In this document: positions 24,034 through 33,422 of the stretch, piece by piece
Position numbering within the stretch: position 1 is the stretch's first letter
How the letters are laid out: every line of letters starts with the position of its first letter
Origin: Raineya sp.
Lineage (GTDB): Bacteria; Bacteroidota; Bacteroidia; Cytophagales; Thermonemataceae
Direction of reading: 5' to 3'
NCBI GenBank assembly: GCA_025454915.1
Contig: JALONN010000003.1
Coordinates: forward strand, 372,001 to 436,000
DNA: 64,000 nucleotides
Position numbers and translations under genes: made by a program
Notes under the pieces: model-generated
What the model saw: the letters and a program-made list of their open reading frames with translations, nothing else
Told to the model about the DNA's origin: nothing
The model's database searches: none

Positions 24034-24627
24034 TTATGGCATCACTACTTTATCAATTACGTGAACTACACCACTACCAGTCGCTACATCAGCAGTTGTT
24101 ACATTTGCACCATTTACAGTTACTTTGCCATCTTTTTTCTCTACTTTCAATTTTTTACCTTGTAGAGTTGTCACTTCTGTTACGCCATCTTTGATGTCAG
24201 AAGATTTGATAGTACCTTTCACTACGTGGAATTTCAAAACATCAGCTAATTTAGCTTTATTTTCAGGTTTTAAAAGGTCAGCTAAAGCTTTTTTATCCAC
24301 AGCAGCAAATGCAGCATTTGTAGGAGCAAATACTGTGATGCTATCAGATGCATTGCTTAAAGCACCTACTAAATCAGCAGCTTTTACAGCTGTTACAAGA
24401 GTACCAAAGTTAGTGGTATCAGCCATTGCAATGTCTGCTACAGATTTAGGTTTGTTAGCTTCTTCAGCTTTCTTTTTTTCTTCTTCTTTCTTCAAAGAAT
24501 CTGCTTTTTGAGCCTGAGCTAAAGAGTCAGCTTTTGCTTTATCAGCTTCTCCGCCTTTATTTTCGCAAGCTGTGAAGGCTACAGCACCTGCCATCATAGC
24601 AGCTACTAACATTTTGTTTGCTTTCAT
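24034..24627 (-). CDS. Fasciclin-domain lipoprotein
   Basis: The 197-residue protein has a lipobox 'AVAFTAC' (Cys near 21). A Lys/Glu/Ala-rich linker (about 25-65) is followed by one fasciclin (FAS1) domain. That domain is recognisable from 'ITVFAPTNAAFAAV' (about 97-110) and the closing 'GVVHVIDKVVMP'. FAS1 domains bind other proteins or glycans at the cell surface. It has its own terminator; upstream is the terminator of the large secreted-protein gene. Confidence 0.9.
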   Translation of the reverse strand: MKANKMLVAAMMAGAVAFTACENKGGEADKAKADSLAQAQKADSLKKEEEKKKAEEANKPKSVADIAMADTTNFGTLVTAVKAADLVGALSNASDSITVFAPTNAAFAAVDKKALADLLKPENKAKLADVLKFHVVKGTIKSSDIKDGVTEVTTLQGKKLKVEKKDGKVTVNGANVTTADVATGSGVVHVIDKVVMP

Positions 24628-24675
24628 GTTTGAGTTTAAATTTTAATAGATTAAAAGTGATGCAAATATAACAGA

Positions 24676-24706
24676 AAAGCTGTTGAATTGTTTCTCAACA
24701 GCTTCA
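24676..24706 (-). terminator. Terminator of the large type IX secretion substrate gene
   Basis: AAGCTGTTGA (24677-24686) pairs with TCAACAGCTT (24695-24704), and on the minus strand it is followed by TTTT. It lies between the large secreted-protein gene and the fasciclin gene. Confidence 0.7.
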
Positions 24707-24731
24707 AAAATATATTAAATTTTTATAAAAT

Positions 24732-27700
24732 TTATTTCATGACCTGTATCCAGCCTTTACATTTTGCTCCAGAAGGTGTTTCGAATGAATAATAATACAA
24801 ACCTGCTACTATTTCTTTCTGATTTCCCCACTCATTCTGATAGTTACTTGTTTTATAAATCCGTTTCCCCCATCTGTTCCAAATTTCGAGTTTAGCTCCT
24901 TTTTCTGCAATTTCAAATGTTTCATTAATATTATCGTTGTTGGGAGTAATAATATTGGCTGGTATATCAAGTGGTGGCACTTCTATAACTCTTTGTTGTG
25001 TTACCTGACATTTACTTCCTTTATAATTGAGTGTAATCGTATACGATTGCCCCGCATTTGGAAATGTATATACAGGTGGAGCTATACCTTGCAGAACCGT
25101 TCCATCACTAATTGTCCATATAACATTTTCATCTAAGATTTCCAGTAGCAAACTATCAGGAACATTTAGTTTTAGTCTGATACTATATGGGCTAAAACAA
25201 TCTTTGATTAGTTTTGTCTCATAGTCCAAAAGAGGCAGTTTGTCTACTTTTACTTTTATTTTTCGAGTAGCTGTACAACTATCATTTTGCAGGACAAGTG
25301 TATAAACTATATCTTCTTCAGGTGTACAAATAGGATTAGAAATATTAGGATTATTGAGATAGGTGCTTGGTGTCCATTGGTATGTAACTGCTCCGCTTGT
25401 AGAAAGCTGGATACTTCCTCCCTGACAAACAGAAACACTATCTTCTAAAACAAAGCCTGGCATTGTTAAGTCCAACTTTTGGGTTGTTACCAGTGGCGAC
25501 TTACATGCCGAACTGCTCAATACTGTAAGTGTAATAGTATATATTCCTGATGCTCTAAAGTCATAGAAGAAATCTTTTTGTGTATTTTGACTTAATATTT
25601 GCTGTCCTGCCTGATTAAATATTTGCCATTGGAAACTTTCTGCTCCAACAGAAAAGTTTTTAAAGAACACTCTGTCCACACATACTACACTATCAGGAGC
25701 TATGACGGCAAAATCGTTCTTGGGGTCTTGAGCTTGAAATGCCACACTCAAATCAAAAGAGAATTTAAAAGCTGCATTGTTGCAATTTTGGCTGTTATTG
25801 GTTCTAGACCAAGCACCTGCAGTTGTTGGAAACCCATCTGTTGAAGGACCTGTTGCACTTCTACAAGAAGCACATACAGCATGATAAATTGTTCCATCTT
25901 TAGAAAAACGGCTTGTTCCACCATCTACATGGTCGCCACTTTCAGAAGAACTATCTTCACCAAAAAGTGTTCCATATATAAGGCTTTGCATATCTTTTTT
26001 GAAAACAGCCAAGTAAAAATCGCTACCATTAACAGTTGTACGTCTGTAGGCGTTGGCAGTTGTGGGCAGATTTCGTGTATCACTCGAATTATTATTTCCC
26101 CCTGAATCTCGATTATTTCTTCCTCCCCACCCTGCAATATAAATATTACCACAGTTATTGGCTGTTACTACTAAAAATGCCGTAGGCGAAAAATCTGGGG
26201 CTCCATCTCCTGAACCAATTCGGGTACTCCAACGAGTTGTTGTAAGGTCTGGACTTATTTTATGGATAAATTGCCCACTATTAGGATTATTGTAAACTCC
26301 TGGAGAGATTGGATAACTTCCAAAAGTCTGTCCAAAAGCATATACTTCTTGGTCAGCATCTAAATCAATAAAGAATGCCATATCAGCAGCACTTGTACCT
26401 AAATAAGTAGATTTTTGTAAAATACCTGATGATGAATAGATAGCTATAAAACCATCATCAATACCTCTTGCTGTGGGATTGATGGTACCTGTTGTATTGG
26501 GAAGGTTTGAGCTTGTAGTAGCTCCTCCTACATACACATCATTCACATTATTGGTTTTTAAGGAGAGTGCAAAATCTAATCCACTTCCTCCAAAATAATT
26601 CCCCCAAGTAATATTTAGGTTTTCATCCATTTTAATGATAATACCATCTTGTACACCATTGATACTACCTGTAATGCCTGCAATAGAACTTGAGCGAGTT
26701 GTGGAAGCGATATAAACATTTTTATTATCATCTACATAAATATCTCCTCTCAATTCATCCCCATAATTATGAATAAAAGTCCCAGAACCTACTGGTTTCA
26801 CTCCATCATTGCCTGCTCCTCCTATCAGTCTTGAGCGATTAAGTGTACCATTGGTATTGAGTTTCATCACAAAAATATCACTACCATTGGCATAACTATT
26901 TCCAAGTATTTCAATGCTGGAACCTCCCTGAAACCCTTGTCCAAAATTGAAAGGAAAGTTCCCTGATGATGTTGTTCCAAAAATTAACAAGCGATTATCC
27001 TTATCAACTACCAAACTATGAGGCACTTCCGAACCTGCTCCTCCTATAAAAATGAGTTGTTCTAAAACCGTTCCATCTGCTTTATAGCGATAAATTGCTA
27101 CATCACTTACCAAAGGACTTCCACTGCTATTCACAATACCACCTGCTCCAATACGAACAGGTCCTGTAAATCTTGGAAAATCTGTACCATAGATTGTCCC
27201 TCCAGAATACAGTCTTCCCTGATTATCAGGAGTTGCTGTAGTAGCCCAGTTATCAGAATTCCCTCCTGAATAAGTTGAAAAAATAAGCTCAGGATCTATA
27301 ATGAGTGGATATTTTTTATCATAACCATTTGGGAAATAAAAACTTAGTTGATTTTTTTTCAAAATAAATTCTGTAGGAATTTCAATTTTCTGGTTGTTAA
27401 TGATTTGATAACTATAAGGGCGTTTTTCGTAAATACTTCCTACAATTGTCTTAATTTCAAGCGTTCCATCAGGTAGTAACTCCACAGCCGAAGCATGTTT
27501 GATACTCATTTTAATTTTTCGGGCATCAGCCTCAGGAGCAACCATAAATTCATATTTTAAAGAATTTCCTTTTGAAAAGATATGATAGTCAATTCCCTCA
27601 TATAAGTTCTCGTAATAAAGTTCTTCATAATGGCTCACATTTTCTGCCCAGTGTTTGGGGTCATTTCCTAGTATATAGGTTGCTTTTTCGGGAGTAATTT

Positions 27701-28043
27701 TTTTAGGAGAGACGTTTACTTTCGGATTGGATTTGATAAAATCTATTACAAAGCTATGAGCATTCATGGCTTCGTATTGAGGTTCATTTTTTTCCTTATG
27801 TAACTCTTTATGTTTAAAATAATCAAGAGCTTTTCCATCATAAAAACTGTATTGTAAGGAATTTTGATATGCAAATAAAAATCCACTTGGCAAGTCTGCT
27901 CTATACAAGACAGAATCGTTCCATTGATGTTTATTTTCTACAAAACGAATAGAATTTTGCTCTAAAATTGTTTTTTTATGTATTTTTTGAGCATTTAATA
28001 CTGATACAGTAAGCAGAAATAACAAAGTAATGTATAATCTCAT
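24732..28043 (-). CDS. Large secreted beta-propeller protein with type B sorting domain
   Basis: The 1103 residues begin with a signal peptide (MRLYITLLFLLTVSVLNAQ). Next comes an N-terminal DUF7948-like region ('RFVENKHQWNDSVLYRA'), then a repetitive SBBP-type propeller made of 'YGNYFGGSGLDFALSL'-like units. A PKD-like segment with cysteines follows (about 790-1000). The C-terminal 75 residues 'ITPNNDNINETFEI...LEIWNRWGKRIYK...' are the gliding-motility-associated C-terminal domain. That domain directs export through the type IX system whose porU/porV genes lie near the right end. Probably a surface adhesin or scaffold. Confidence 0.9.
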   Translation of the reverse strand: MRLYITLLFLLTVSVLNAQKIHKKTILEQNSIRFVENKHQWNDSVLYRADLPSGFLFAYQNSLQYSFYDGKALDYFKHKELHKEKNEPQYEAMNAHSFVIDFIKSNPKVNVSPKKITPEKATYILGNDPKHWAENVSHYEELYYENLYEGIDYHIFSKGNSLKYEFMVAPEADARKIKMSIKHASAVELLPDGTLEIKTIVGSIYEKRPYSYQIINNQKIEIPTEFILKKNQLSFYFPNGYDKKYPLIIDPELIFSTYSGGNSDNWATTATPDNQGRLYSGGTIYGTDFPRFTGPVRIGAGGIVNSSGSPLVSDVAIYRYKADGTVLEQLIFIGGAGSEVPHSLVVDKDNRLLIFGTTSSGNFPFNFGQGFQGGSSIEILGNSYANGSDIFVMKLNTNGTLNRSRLIGGAGNDGVKPVGSGTFIHNYGDELRGDIYVDDNKNVYIASTTRSSSIAGITGSINGVQDGIIIKMDENLNITWGNYFGGSGLDFALSLKTNNVNDVYVGGATTSSNLPNTTGTINPTARGIDDGFIAIYSSSGILQKSTYLGTSAADMAFFIDLDADQEVYAFGQTFGSYPISPGVYNNPNSGQFIHKISPDLTTTRWSTRIGSGDGAPDFSPTAFLVVTANNCGNIYIAGWGGRNNRDSGGNNNSSDTRNLPTTANAYRRTTVNGSDFYLAVFKKDMQSLIYGTLFGEDSSSESGDHVDGGTSRFSKDGTIYHAVCASCRSATGPSTDGFPTTAGAWSRTNNSQNCNNAAFKFSFDLSVAFQAQDPKNDFAVIAPDSVVCVDRVFFKNFSVGAESFQWQIFNQAGQQILSQNTQKDFFYDFRASGIYTITLTVLSSSACKSPLVTTQKLDLTMPGFVLEDSVSVCQGGSIQLSTSGAVTYQWTPSTYLNNPNISNPICTPEEDIVYTLVLQNDSCTATRKIKVKVDKLPLLDYETKLIKDCFSPYSIRLKLNVPDSLLLEILDENVIWTISDGTVLQGIAPPVYTFPNAGQSYTITLNYKGSKCQVTQQRVIEVPPLDIPANIITPNNDNINETFEIAEKGAKLEIWNRWGKRIYKTSNYQNEWGNQKEIVAGLYYYSFETPSGAKCKGWIQVMK

Positions 28044-28100
28044 AAGTTAGCAGTGTTTTTTTAAAACTAAATTTAGGAAATATTTTATTAAAAGCAAAAA

Positions 28101-28129
28101 ACGTACAAGAATGAACATCTTATACGCTT
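28101..28129 (-). terminator. Terminator after nrdB
   Basis: ACGTACAAGA (28101-28110) pairs, with two wobbles, with TCTTATACGCT (28119-28129). On the minus strand a run of T follows, ending about 28090. Confidence 0.6.
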
Positions 28130-28155
28130 TTATTTATGAGTGAAGTATTTTGATA

Positions 28156-29145
28156 TTAAAAATCCTCATCTAAACTAAATTTTTGATCATCCTTACCTGC
28201 CATTACCCCTGATTTTTGATATTCAGCCACTCTCTTTTCAAAGAAGTTCGTTTTACCTTGAAGAGAAATCATTTCCATGAAAGGAAAAGGATTTTCTACC
28301 TTGTAATATTTGTTACAACCCAAAGAAACAAGTAATCTATCTGCCACAAATTCAATGTATTGGCTCATCAATCTTGAGTTCATACCGATTAAATCCACAG
28401 GAAGGGCATCTGTAATAAACTCCTGCTCTATTTTCACAGCATCCAAGATGATTTCCAGTACTCTCGCTTCTGATACTTTATTGACAACATATTTGTTGTA
28501 AAGCAAACAAGCGAAATCACAATGCAAACCCTCATCTCTGGAAATGAGCTCATTAGAGAATGTAAGTCCAGGCATTAAACCTCTTTGTTTCAACCAGAAA
28601 ATTGAGCAGAAACTACCAGAAAAGAAGATACCTTCTACGGCAGCAAATGCAATCAATCTTTCAATAAAATTACCCTGTTCTATCCAACGCAACGCCCAGT
28701 CTGCTTTTTTGGTTACACAAGGGATATTATTAATGGCATTTAGTAAAAAATCTTTTTGTTTACTATCTTTGATGTAAGTATCTATCAGTAACGAGTAAGT
28801 TTCGGAATGGATATTTTCCATCATAATCTGAAAGCCATAAAAACATTTGGCTTCAGCAATTTGTACTTCGTTGATGAAATTAATTGCCAAGTTTTCATTT
28901 ACGATACCATCACTTGCGGCAAAGAATGCAAGTACATGAGATACAAAATGTCTTTCACCGTCGTTTAAACTTTCCCAGTGTTTTTGGTCTTGAGAAAGGT
29001 CTATTTCTTCGGCTGTCCAGAAACTTGCTTCGGCTTTTTTGTACATCTGCCATACATCATGGTGCTCGATGGGAAAAAGCACAAATCTATTTTTAGTTTC
29101 TTGGAGCAATGGCTCACTACTACGAAGGAGTTCAGCTTGTGTCAT
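28156..29145 (-). CDS. nrdB: Class Ia ribonucleotide reductase, beta (R2) subunit
   Basis: The 329 residues carry the eukaryote-like R2 signature. Iron ligands are at D79 ('[12 protein letters not shown]') and E110/H113 ('MENIHSE'), with the radical tyrosine Y117. Further ligands lie in '[14 protein letters not shown]'. The C-terminal 'KFSLDEDF' tail is the part that docks into the alpha subunit. It makes deoxyribonucleotides with NrdA. nrdA is not next to it: the neighbours are an intergenic region and a secreted-protein gene, so the alpha subunit must be encoded elsewhere. Confidence 0.95.
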   Translation of the reverse strand: MTQAELLRSSEPLLQETKNRFVLFPIEHHDVWQMYKKAEASFWTAEEIDLSQDQKHWESLNDGERHFVSHVLAFFAASDGIVNENLAINFINEVQIAEAKCFYGFQIMMENIHSETYSLLIDTYIKDSKQKDFLLNAINNIPCVTKKADWALRWIEQGNFIERLIAFAAVEGIFFSGSFCSIFWLKQRGLMPGLTFSNELISRDEGLHCDFACLLYNKYVVNKVSEARVLEIILDAVKIEQEFITDALPVDLIGMNSRLMSQYIEFVADRLLVSLGCNKYYKVENPFPFMEMISLQGKTNFFEKRVAEYQKSGVMAGKDDQKFSLDEDF

Positions 29146-29452
29146 AATCTTGAATATATTTTGAGGCTCTTATCTATAGGCAACATTTTGTAAAAAAAAA
29201 TGGTTTATAAATTATACAAACTTATTTTTTACTTTTATTTTTGATTCTTGAAATTCAGTAGTTTATTTCTATAGTTACGAAAAAATCAAGCGAAATTAAT
29301 CATTTTTAAAGACACCTCAAGCATAAAAATGATTTTTTATTTAAAAAATATCAGGATTGATTTGAGATGATTTTTTTATTGAAAAAGAAACAAATTCTGC
29401 AAGAATATCGTAATTTTGAACGATACACATTTTTTAGAAGCATCCTTTGCCC
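29146..29452. other. 307-bp divergent intergenic region
   Basis: It separates nrdB (leftward) and the gene at 29453 (rightward). Features seen are CAAACTTA at 29217-29224, which reads TAAGTTTG on the minus strand, a possible -7 element of nrdB; a hairpin with T-run at 29298-29340; and TAATTTTG at 29411-29418, a possible -7 element of the right gene. No frame of note. Confidence 0.45.
29298..29340 (+). terminator. Orphan hairpin with T-run
   Basis: AATCATTTTTA (29298-29308) pairs perfectly with TAAAAATGATT (29324-29334) across a 15-base loop, followed by TTTTAT. No rightward gene ends here, so it may mark the end of a short untranslated RNA. Confidence 0.5.
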
Positions 29453-29866
29453 ATGAAATTAATACAACTCATATTATTTTTGTTGATTTCGCATCATACC
29501 CTTGCCCAAGTCAAGATTGTTAAGGAAAAATCGAATGTAACAGGGCAAGAAAATGAATGGAAAATTGTAGGCAAAGATGCCATTGTAGTTAGAGACTCAG
29601 GCTCTCATTATATTCAAATTCATATCAGAGAAACGAAAAATATTTTATACGGGAATCGTTGTGCTGAAGTCGCAGCTCAAAAAATGGGCATCGAATTCAT
29701 CATTATACCCAAAGATATTGGCTTTGGTATGAAACTAAAACACTTTTTTGGTACAAATCTGAATGGTTATATGCGGGCTTTTTTCAAAAATGGTTTTTTT
29801 TGGAGAAAGCGTCTGAAAAAGAAAATTCAACAATGTAGAGAAATGACAGGCGATTATATTAGGTAG
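29453..29866 (+). CDS. Small secreted protein of unknown function
   Basis: The ATG at 29453 starts a signal peptide (MKLIQLILFLLISHHTLAQ); an upstream TTG adds only two residues. The 119-residue mature protein has basic C-terminal stretches ('FWRKRLKKKIQQC') and two cysteines. No family recognised. It precedes the glycosyltransferase by 12 bp and may be co-transcribed with the polysaccharide genes. Confidence 0.55.
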   Translation: MKLIQLILFLLISHHTLAQVKIVKEKSNVTGQENEWKIVGKDAIVVRDSGSHYIQIHIRETKNILYGNRCAEVAAQKMGIEFIIIPKDIGFGMKLKHFFGTNLNGYMRAFFKNGFFWRKRLKKKIQQCREMTGDYIR

Positions 29867-29878
29867 AATTCATCGTAT

Positions 29879-31009
29879 ATGCAAGACAAAAAAATTAACA
29901 TCACTTACATCATTTCTGATATAGATAAAGCCCTTGCCTTTGAATGGATTGCAGAAAAATTAAATCAACAAGTATTTGAATTAAGTTTTATTTTACTCAA
30001 TAAAAATCAAGGGTGTTTTTTAGAAAATTGGTTAAAGGAAAAAGCTATACCTGTGTTTTACGTTCATTATGCAGGTAAACCTCAATTATGGTCATCGTTT
30101 TGGAAAGTAAGGTCTTTACTCAAAAAATTAAAAACACAAGTTGTTCATTGTCATTTATTTGATGCCAGTTTAGTAGGTTTATTGGCTGCAAAATCTTTGG
30201 GTATCAAGAAACGTATCTTTACACGTCATTATTCTACGTTTCATCATGAGTATTTCCCTAGAGCCGTTTATTATGATAAATTTATCAATAGCCTAGCTAC
30301 TGATATTGTAGCTATTAGTCAGAACGTTCAAAATGTTTTAGTTCAGAAAGAAAACGTATCTTTAAGAAAAGTACACCTGATTCATCATGGCTTTAAACTG
30401 GAACTTTTCAAAGAAGTCTCTCCAGAAAGGATACTACAATTAAAACAAAAATATAATTTAGAGGGAAAATACCCTGTAATAGGTGTAATAGCTCGTTGGA
30501 CTCACTGGAAAGGCATTCAGTATATTATTCCTGCCTTCAAAAAGATTTTACAAAAATACCCTCATGCTCACTTGCTACTTGCCAATGCTCATGGAGATTA
30601 TACACAGATTATCAGGCAATTATTAGCAGATATACCTGCTCATAATTATAGTGAAATCCGTTTTGAACAGGATTTAGCTACCTTGTATAAAACTTTGGAT
30701 GTGTATGTTCACACTCCTATCAATGCTGAAGTAGAAGCTTTCGGACAAACTTATGTGGAAGCTCTTGCCAGTAACATTTTGAGTGTATTTACATTATCGG
30801 GAGTAGCAAATGAATTTATTCAACATGAAAAAAATGCTTTAGTTGTTGGTTATCAAGACTCAGAGGCTATTGCTGTATCAATAGAGAGGCTTTTAGAAGA
30901 TGAAAACCTCAGAAAAAATATACAATCTAATACTCAAAGCAGTATAGAAAGGTTATTTGACCTAAATATTATGATTCAATTATTATCTGATTTATATCGT
31001 TTTAAATAA
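29879..31009 (+). CDS. GT4-family glycosyltransferase
   Basis: The 376 residues have a GT-B layout. The N-terminal domain includes 'VVHCHLFDASLVGLLAAKSLGIKKRIFTRH'-type strands. The C-terminal domain has 'VIGVIARWTHWKGIQYIIPAF' (about 200-220) and the E-x7-E motif 'EAFGQTYVEALASNILSV' (about 285-302) that binds the nucleotide-sugar phosphate. It should add a sugar to a polysaccharide or glycolipid at the cytoplasmic face. First of three polysaccharide genes (29879-32861). Confidence 0.85.
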   Translation: MQDKKINITYIISDIDKALAFEWIAEKLNQQVFELSFILLNKNQGCFLENWLKEKAIPVFYVHYAGKPQLWSSFWKVRSLLKKLKTQVVHCHLFDASLVGLLAAKSLGIKKRIFTRHYSTFHHEYFPRAVYYDKFINSLATDIVAISQNVQNVLVQKENVSLRKVHLIHHGFKLELFKEVSPERILQLKQKYNLEGKYPVIGVIARWTHWKGIQYIIPAFKKILQKYPHAHLLLANAHGDYTQIIRQLLADIPAHNYSEIRFEQDLATLYKTLDVYVHTPINAEVEAFGQTYVEALASNILSVFTLSGVANEFIQHEKNALVVGYQDSEAIAVSIERLLEDENLRKNIQSNTQSSIERLFDLNIMIQLLSDLYRFK

Positions 31010-31032
31010 GTTCGTTTATTATATACCTGATT

Positions 31033-31920
31033 ATGAGCAATATATTTTTTTCTATTATCGTACCTACATACAACAGGGCTAATCTGTTACCTAAAACTAT
31101 TGAATCTTTATTAAATCAATCTTATAAAAATTTTGAGATTATTGTAGTAGATGATGGTAGTACAGATAATACAGAAGAGGTCATGAAACCTTGGGTAGAA
31201 AAAGGTGTGATCTATCACAAAAAGAAAAATGAAGAAAGGGCTGTTGCTCGTAATACAGGAGCTAAATTAGCAAAAGGCGAATACATTAATTTTTTTGATT
31301 CTGATGATTGGGCATATCCCAATCACCTTGAAACAGCATATCAGTTCATTGAGAAAAACCATCAGCCCGAAATTTTTCATTTGGGTTACGACTATAAAAC
31401 CCCTGAAGGAGTCTTAGAAAGAAAAGTTGATAATCTAAGTGGAGACAGCCTTAACGAAAGGCTTATCAAAGGGAATATTTTAAGTTGTAATGGTGTTTTT
31501 ATCAGAAAAGATATTATACTCAAACACCCTTTTGTAGAGGACAGAATTCTCTCAGCATCAGAAGATTATGAGTTATGGCTTAGGCTAGCAGCCATTTATC
31601 CTATTCGTTACGATAATACCATCACTTCTACAATCATCAACCATGATGCCAGAAGCGTTTTATCTATTAATAAAGACAAACTGATAGCTCGACAAGAAGC
31701 TTTCTTAAAACACCTTTTTGCAGACAATACTTCTAATCAAAAATATCATTCTTTTAAAAGTTTTTTTAAATCAGAGGCTTATACCTATATTGCCCTTCAT
31801 TTGGCTATTACAAAAAAACATAGAACAGAAGTCTTACAATATTTACTTAAAGCCTTCTTTACAAAACCCTCTGTATTAACAAGAAGAAGGTTTTGGGCAT
31901 CATTAAAAAATATATTTTAA
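31033..31920 (+). CDS. GT2-family glycosyltransferase
   Basis: The 295 residues open with the GT-A signature 'SIIVPTYNRANLLPKTIESLLNQSYKNFEIIVVDDGSTD'. 'FDSDDWAYP' (about 95) is the DXD-like nucleotide-sugar/metal site, and the catalytic region 'SEDYELWLRLA' lies near 180. It transfers a sugar from an NDP-sugar to an acceptor. It overlaps the longest reading of the following epimerase gene by a few bases, so the two are in one operon. Confidence 0.9.
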   Translation: MSNIFFSIIVPTYNRANLLPKTIESLLNQSYKNFEIIVVDDGSTDNTEEVMKPWVEKGVIYHKKKNEERAVARNTGAKLAKGEYINFFDSDDWAYPNHLETAYQFIEKNHQPEIFHLGYDYKTPEGVLERKVDNLSGDSLNERLIKGNILSCNGVFIRKDIILKHPFVEDRILSASEDYELWLRLAAIYPIRYDNTITSTIINHDARSVLSINKDKLIARQEAFLKHLFADNTSNQKYHSFKSFFKSEAYTYIALHLAITKKHRTEVLQYLLKAFFTKPSVLTRRRFWASLKNIF

Positions 31921-31922
31921 AC

Positions 31923-32861
31923 ATGAGAAAAATTTTAATAACAGGAGGTGCTGGTAATGTGGGGGGAGCTCTTGCTAAAAAACTAGCAGAAGACCAAGAA
32001 AACTTTGTTGTAATCGTTGATAATTTAATTACAGGCAGTATTCATAAATTGCCTAAAACCAAATCTGATAACTGGAAGTTCATCAAGGCTGATGTAAATA
32101 GTTATCAGGATATTTCGGCTATCATGCTTGCCTACCAATTCGATTATGTATTTCATTATGCTGCTTTGGTAGGTGTTCAAAGAACACTGAATAATCCTGT
32201 TAAAGTATTGGAGGATATTGAAGGTATCAAAAATATTCTGAACCTATCCAAAAATACCAATGTCAAAAGAGTATTCTATTCTTCTTCTTCTGAAGTCTAT
32301 GGAGAACCTGTAGAATTTCCTCAGAATGAAGAAACAACCCCTTTAAATTCTAGGCTTCCTTATGCCATCGTGAAGAATTTGGGAGAGGCATTTTTTAAGT
32401 CCTATCAAAAAGAATATGGCTTAGATTTTACTATTTTCAGGTTTTTCAATACGTATGGTCCAGACCAGAGTATGGATTTTGTGATGGCTAAATTTATTCG
32501 AAATGCTCTTAAAAATGAGCCTATTACAATTTATGGAGACGGAAGCCAGACCAGAACATTCTGTTATATCAGTGATAATATAGAAACTACCACTAAAATT
32601 TTATACGAAAATTTATTGGTGAATGATATTATTAATATTGGTAATCATCATGAAGTTTCTGTTTTGGAGCTAGCTCAAAAAATCATTCAACTATCTGGCT
32701 CAAAATCTGAAATTACTCATTTACCTCCACTTACAGAAGGAGATATGACCAGACGCAAACCCGATATTTCTAAAATGTTGGCTGTTTTAGGAAAACAACC
32801 TATGGATATTGATACAGGCATTCTAAAAATGATAGAATACATTAAAAAAGAGCAAGAATAA
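31923..32861 (+). CDS. NAD-dependent epimerase/dehydratase
   Basis: I start at the ATG at 31923 (312 residues). The extended short-chain dehydrogenase layout is visible: Rossmann 'ILITGGAGNVGGALAKKL' (3-20), a Ser-rich catalytic region 'FYSSSSEVYGE' (about 120) and 'PYAIVKNLGE' (YxxxK, about 145-154). The closing substrate domain contains 'GDGSQTRTFCYISD', typical of GalE/RfbB-type sugar-nucleotide enzymes. Product unknown (UDP- or dTDP-sugar epimerase or dehydratase). The stop codon sits in a terminator hairpin. Confidence 0.85.
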   Translation: MRKILITGGAGNVGGALAKKLAEDQENFVVIVDNLITGSIHKLPKTKSDNWKFIKADVNSYQDISAIMLAYQFDYVFHYAALVGVQRTLNNPVKVLEDIEGIKNILNLSKNTNVKRVFYSSSSEVYGEPVEFPQNEETTPLNSRLPYAIVKNLGEAFFKSYQKEYGLDFTIFRFFNTYGPDQSMDFVMAKFIRNALKNEPITIYGDGSQTRTFCYISDNIETTTKILYENLLVNDIINIGNHHEVSVLELAQKIIQLSGSKSEITHLPPLTEGDMTRRKPDISKMLAVLGKQPMDIDTGILKMIEYIKKEQE

Positions 32862-32880
32862 ATTCTTGCTCTTTTTCTTT
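32845..32880. terminator. Bidirectional terminator with 15-bp stem
   Basis: AAAAAGAGCAAGAAT (32845-32859) pairs perfectly with ATTCTTGCTCTTTTT (32862-32876). The epimerase stop codon TAA (32859-32861) is at the loop. It serves the convergent ppa gene too. Confidence 0.85.
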
Positions 32881-32883
32881 TGA

Positions 32884-33417
32884 TTAATTTTTCTTAAAAG
32901 TCTCTTTATAGAGTTCTATACTTTCTTGCACAATTTTGAGAGCATCTTCTTTACCCAAAAACTCTTCTACAACTACCTGTTTATTCTCCAGTTTTTTGTA
33001 ATCTTCAAAAAAACGACGAATTTCTACAGTTGTATGTGGAGGCAATTCCGAAATATCATTAATATGGTTCACACTCATATCATTGAGTGCCACAGCTATA
33101 ATTTTATCGTCTGTTTCGCCTTGGTCTACCATTCGCATTACTCCTATTACTTTTGCATCAATCATACACAAAGGAGGCAAATCAATAGACATGATTACCA
33201 GAATATCCAAAGGGTCTTTATCTCCACAATAAGTCTGAGGGATAAAACCATAATTGGCAGGATAATGAACAGCAGAAAACAAAACTCTATCAAGCATCAA
33301 TAAGCCACTTTCTTTATGAATTTCAAATTTTCCTTTGCTGCCTTTAGGGATTTCAATAATTGCATTGACAATTTCAGGCGGATTGTCTCCAACGGGTATA
33401 TCATGCCAAGGATTCAT
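32884..33417 (-). CDS. ppa: Inorganic pyrophosphatase, family I
   Basis: The 177 residues match soluble family I enzymes. The signature 'DKDPLDILV' (about 66-74) holds the metal-binding aspartates, preceded by '[12 protein letters not shown]' and followed by '[18 protein letters not shown]' (about 102-119), the second active-site segment. It hydrolyses pyrophosphate in the cytoplasm using Mg. It begins 5 bp after the cca stop, so cca and ppa form an operon read leftward. Pyrophosphate released by CCA addition would be a natural link. Confidence 0.95.
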   Translation of the reverse strand: MNPWHDIPVGDNPPEIVNAIIEIPKGSKGKFEIHKESGLLMLDRVLFSAVHYPANYGFIPQTYCGDKDPLDILVIMSIDLPPLCMIDAKVIGVMRMVDQGETDDKIIAVALNDMSVNHINDISELPPHTTVEIRRFFEDYKKLENKQVVVEEFLGKEDALKIVQESIELYKETFKKN

Positions 33418-33422
33418 AATTT

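Noticed and set aside
24663..24670. Promoter for the fasciclin gene (TATATTTG on the minus strand)
   Set aside because: The -7 element is good but the nearest TTG is 25 bases away, too far for the consensus, so it was not listed as a promoter.
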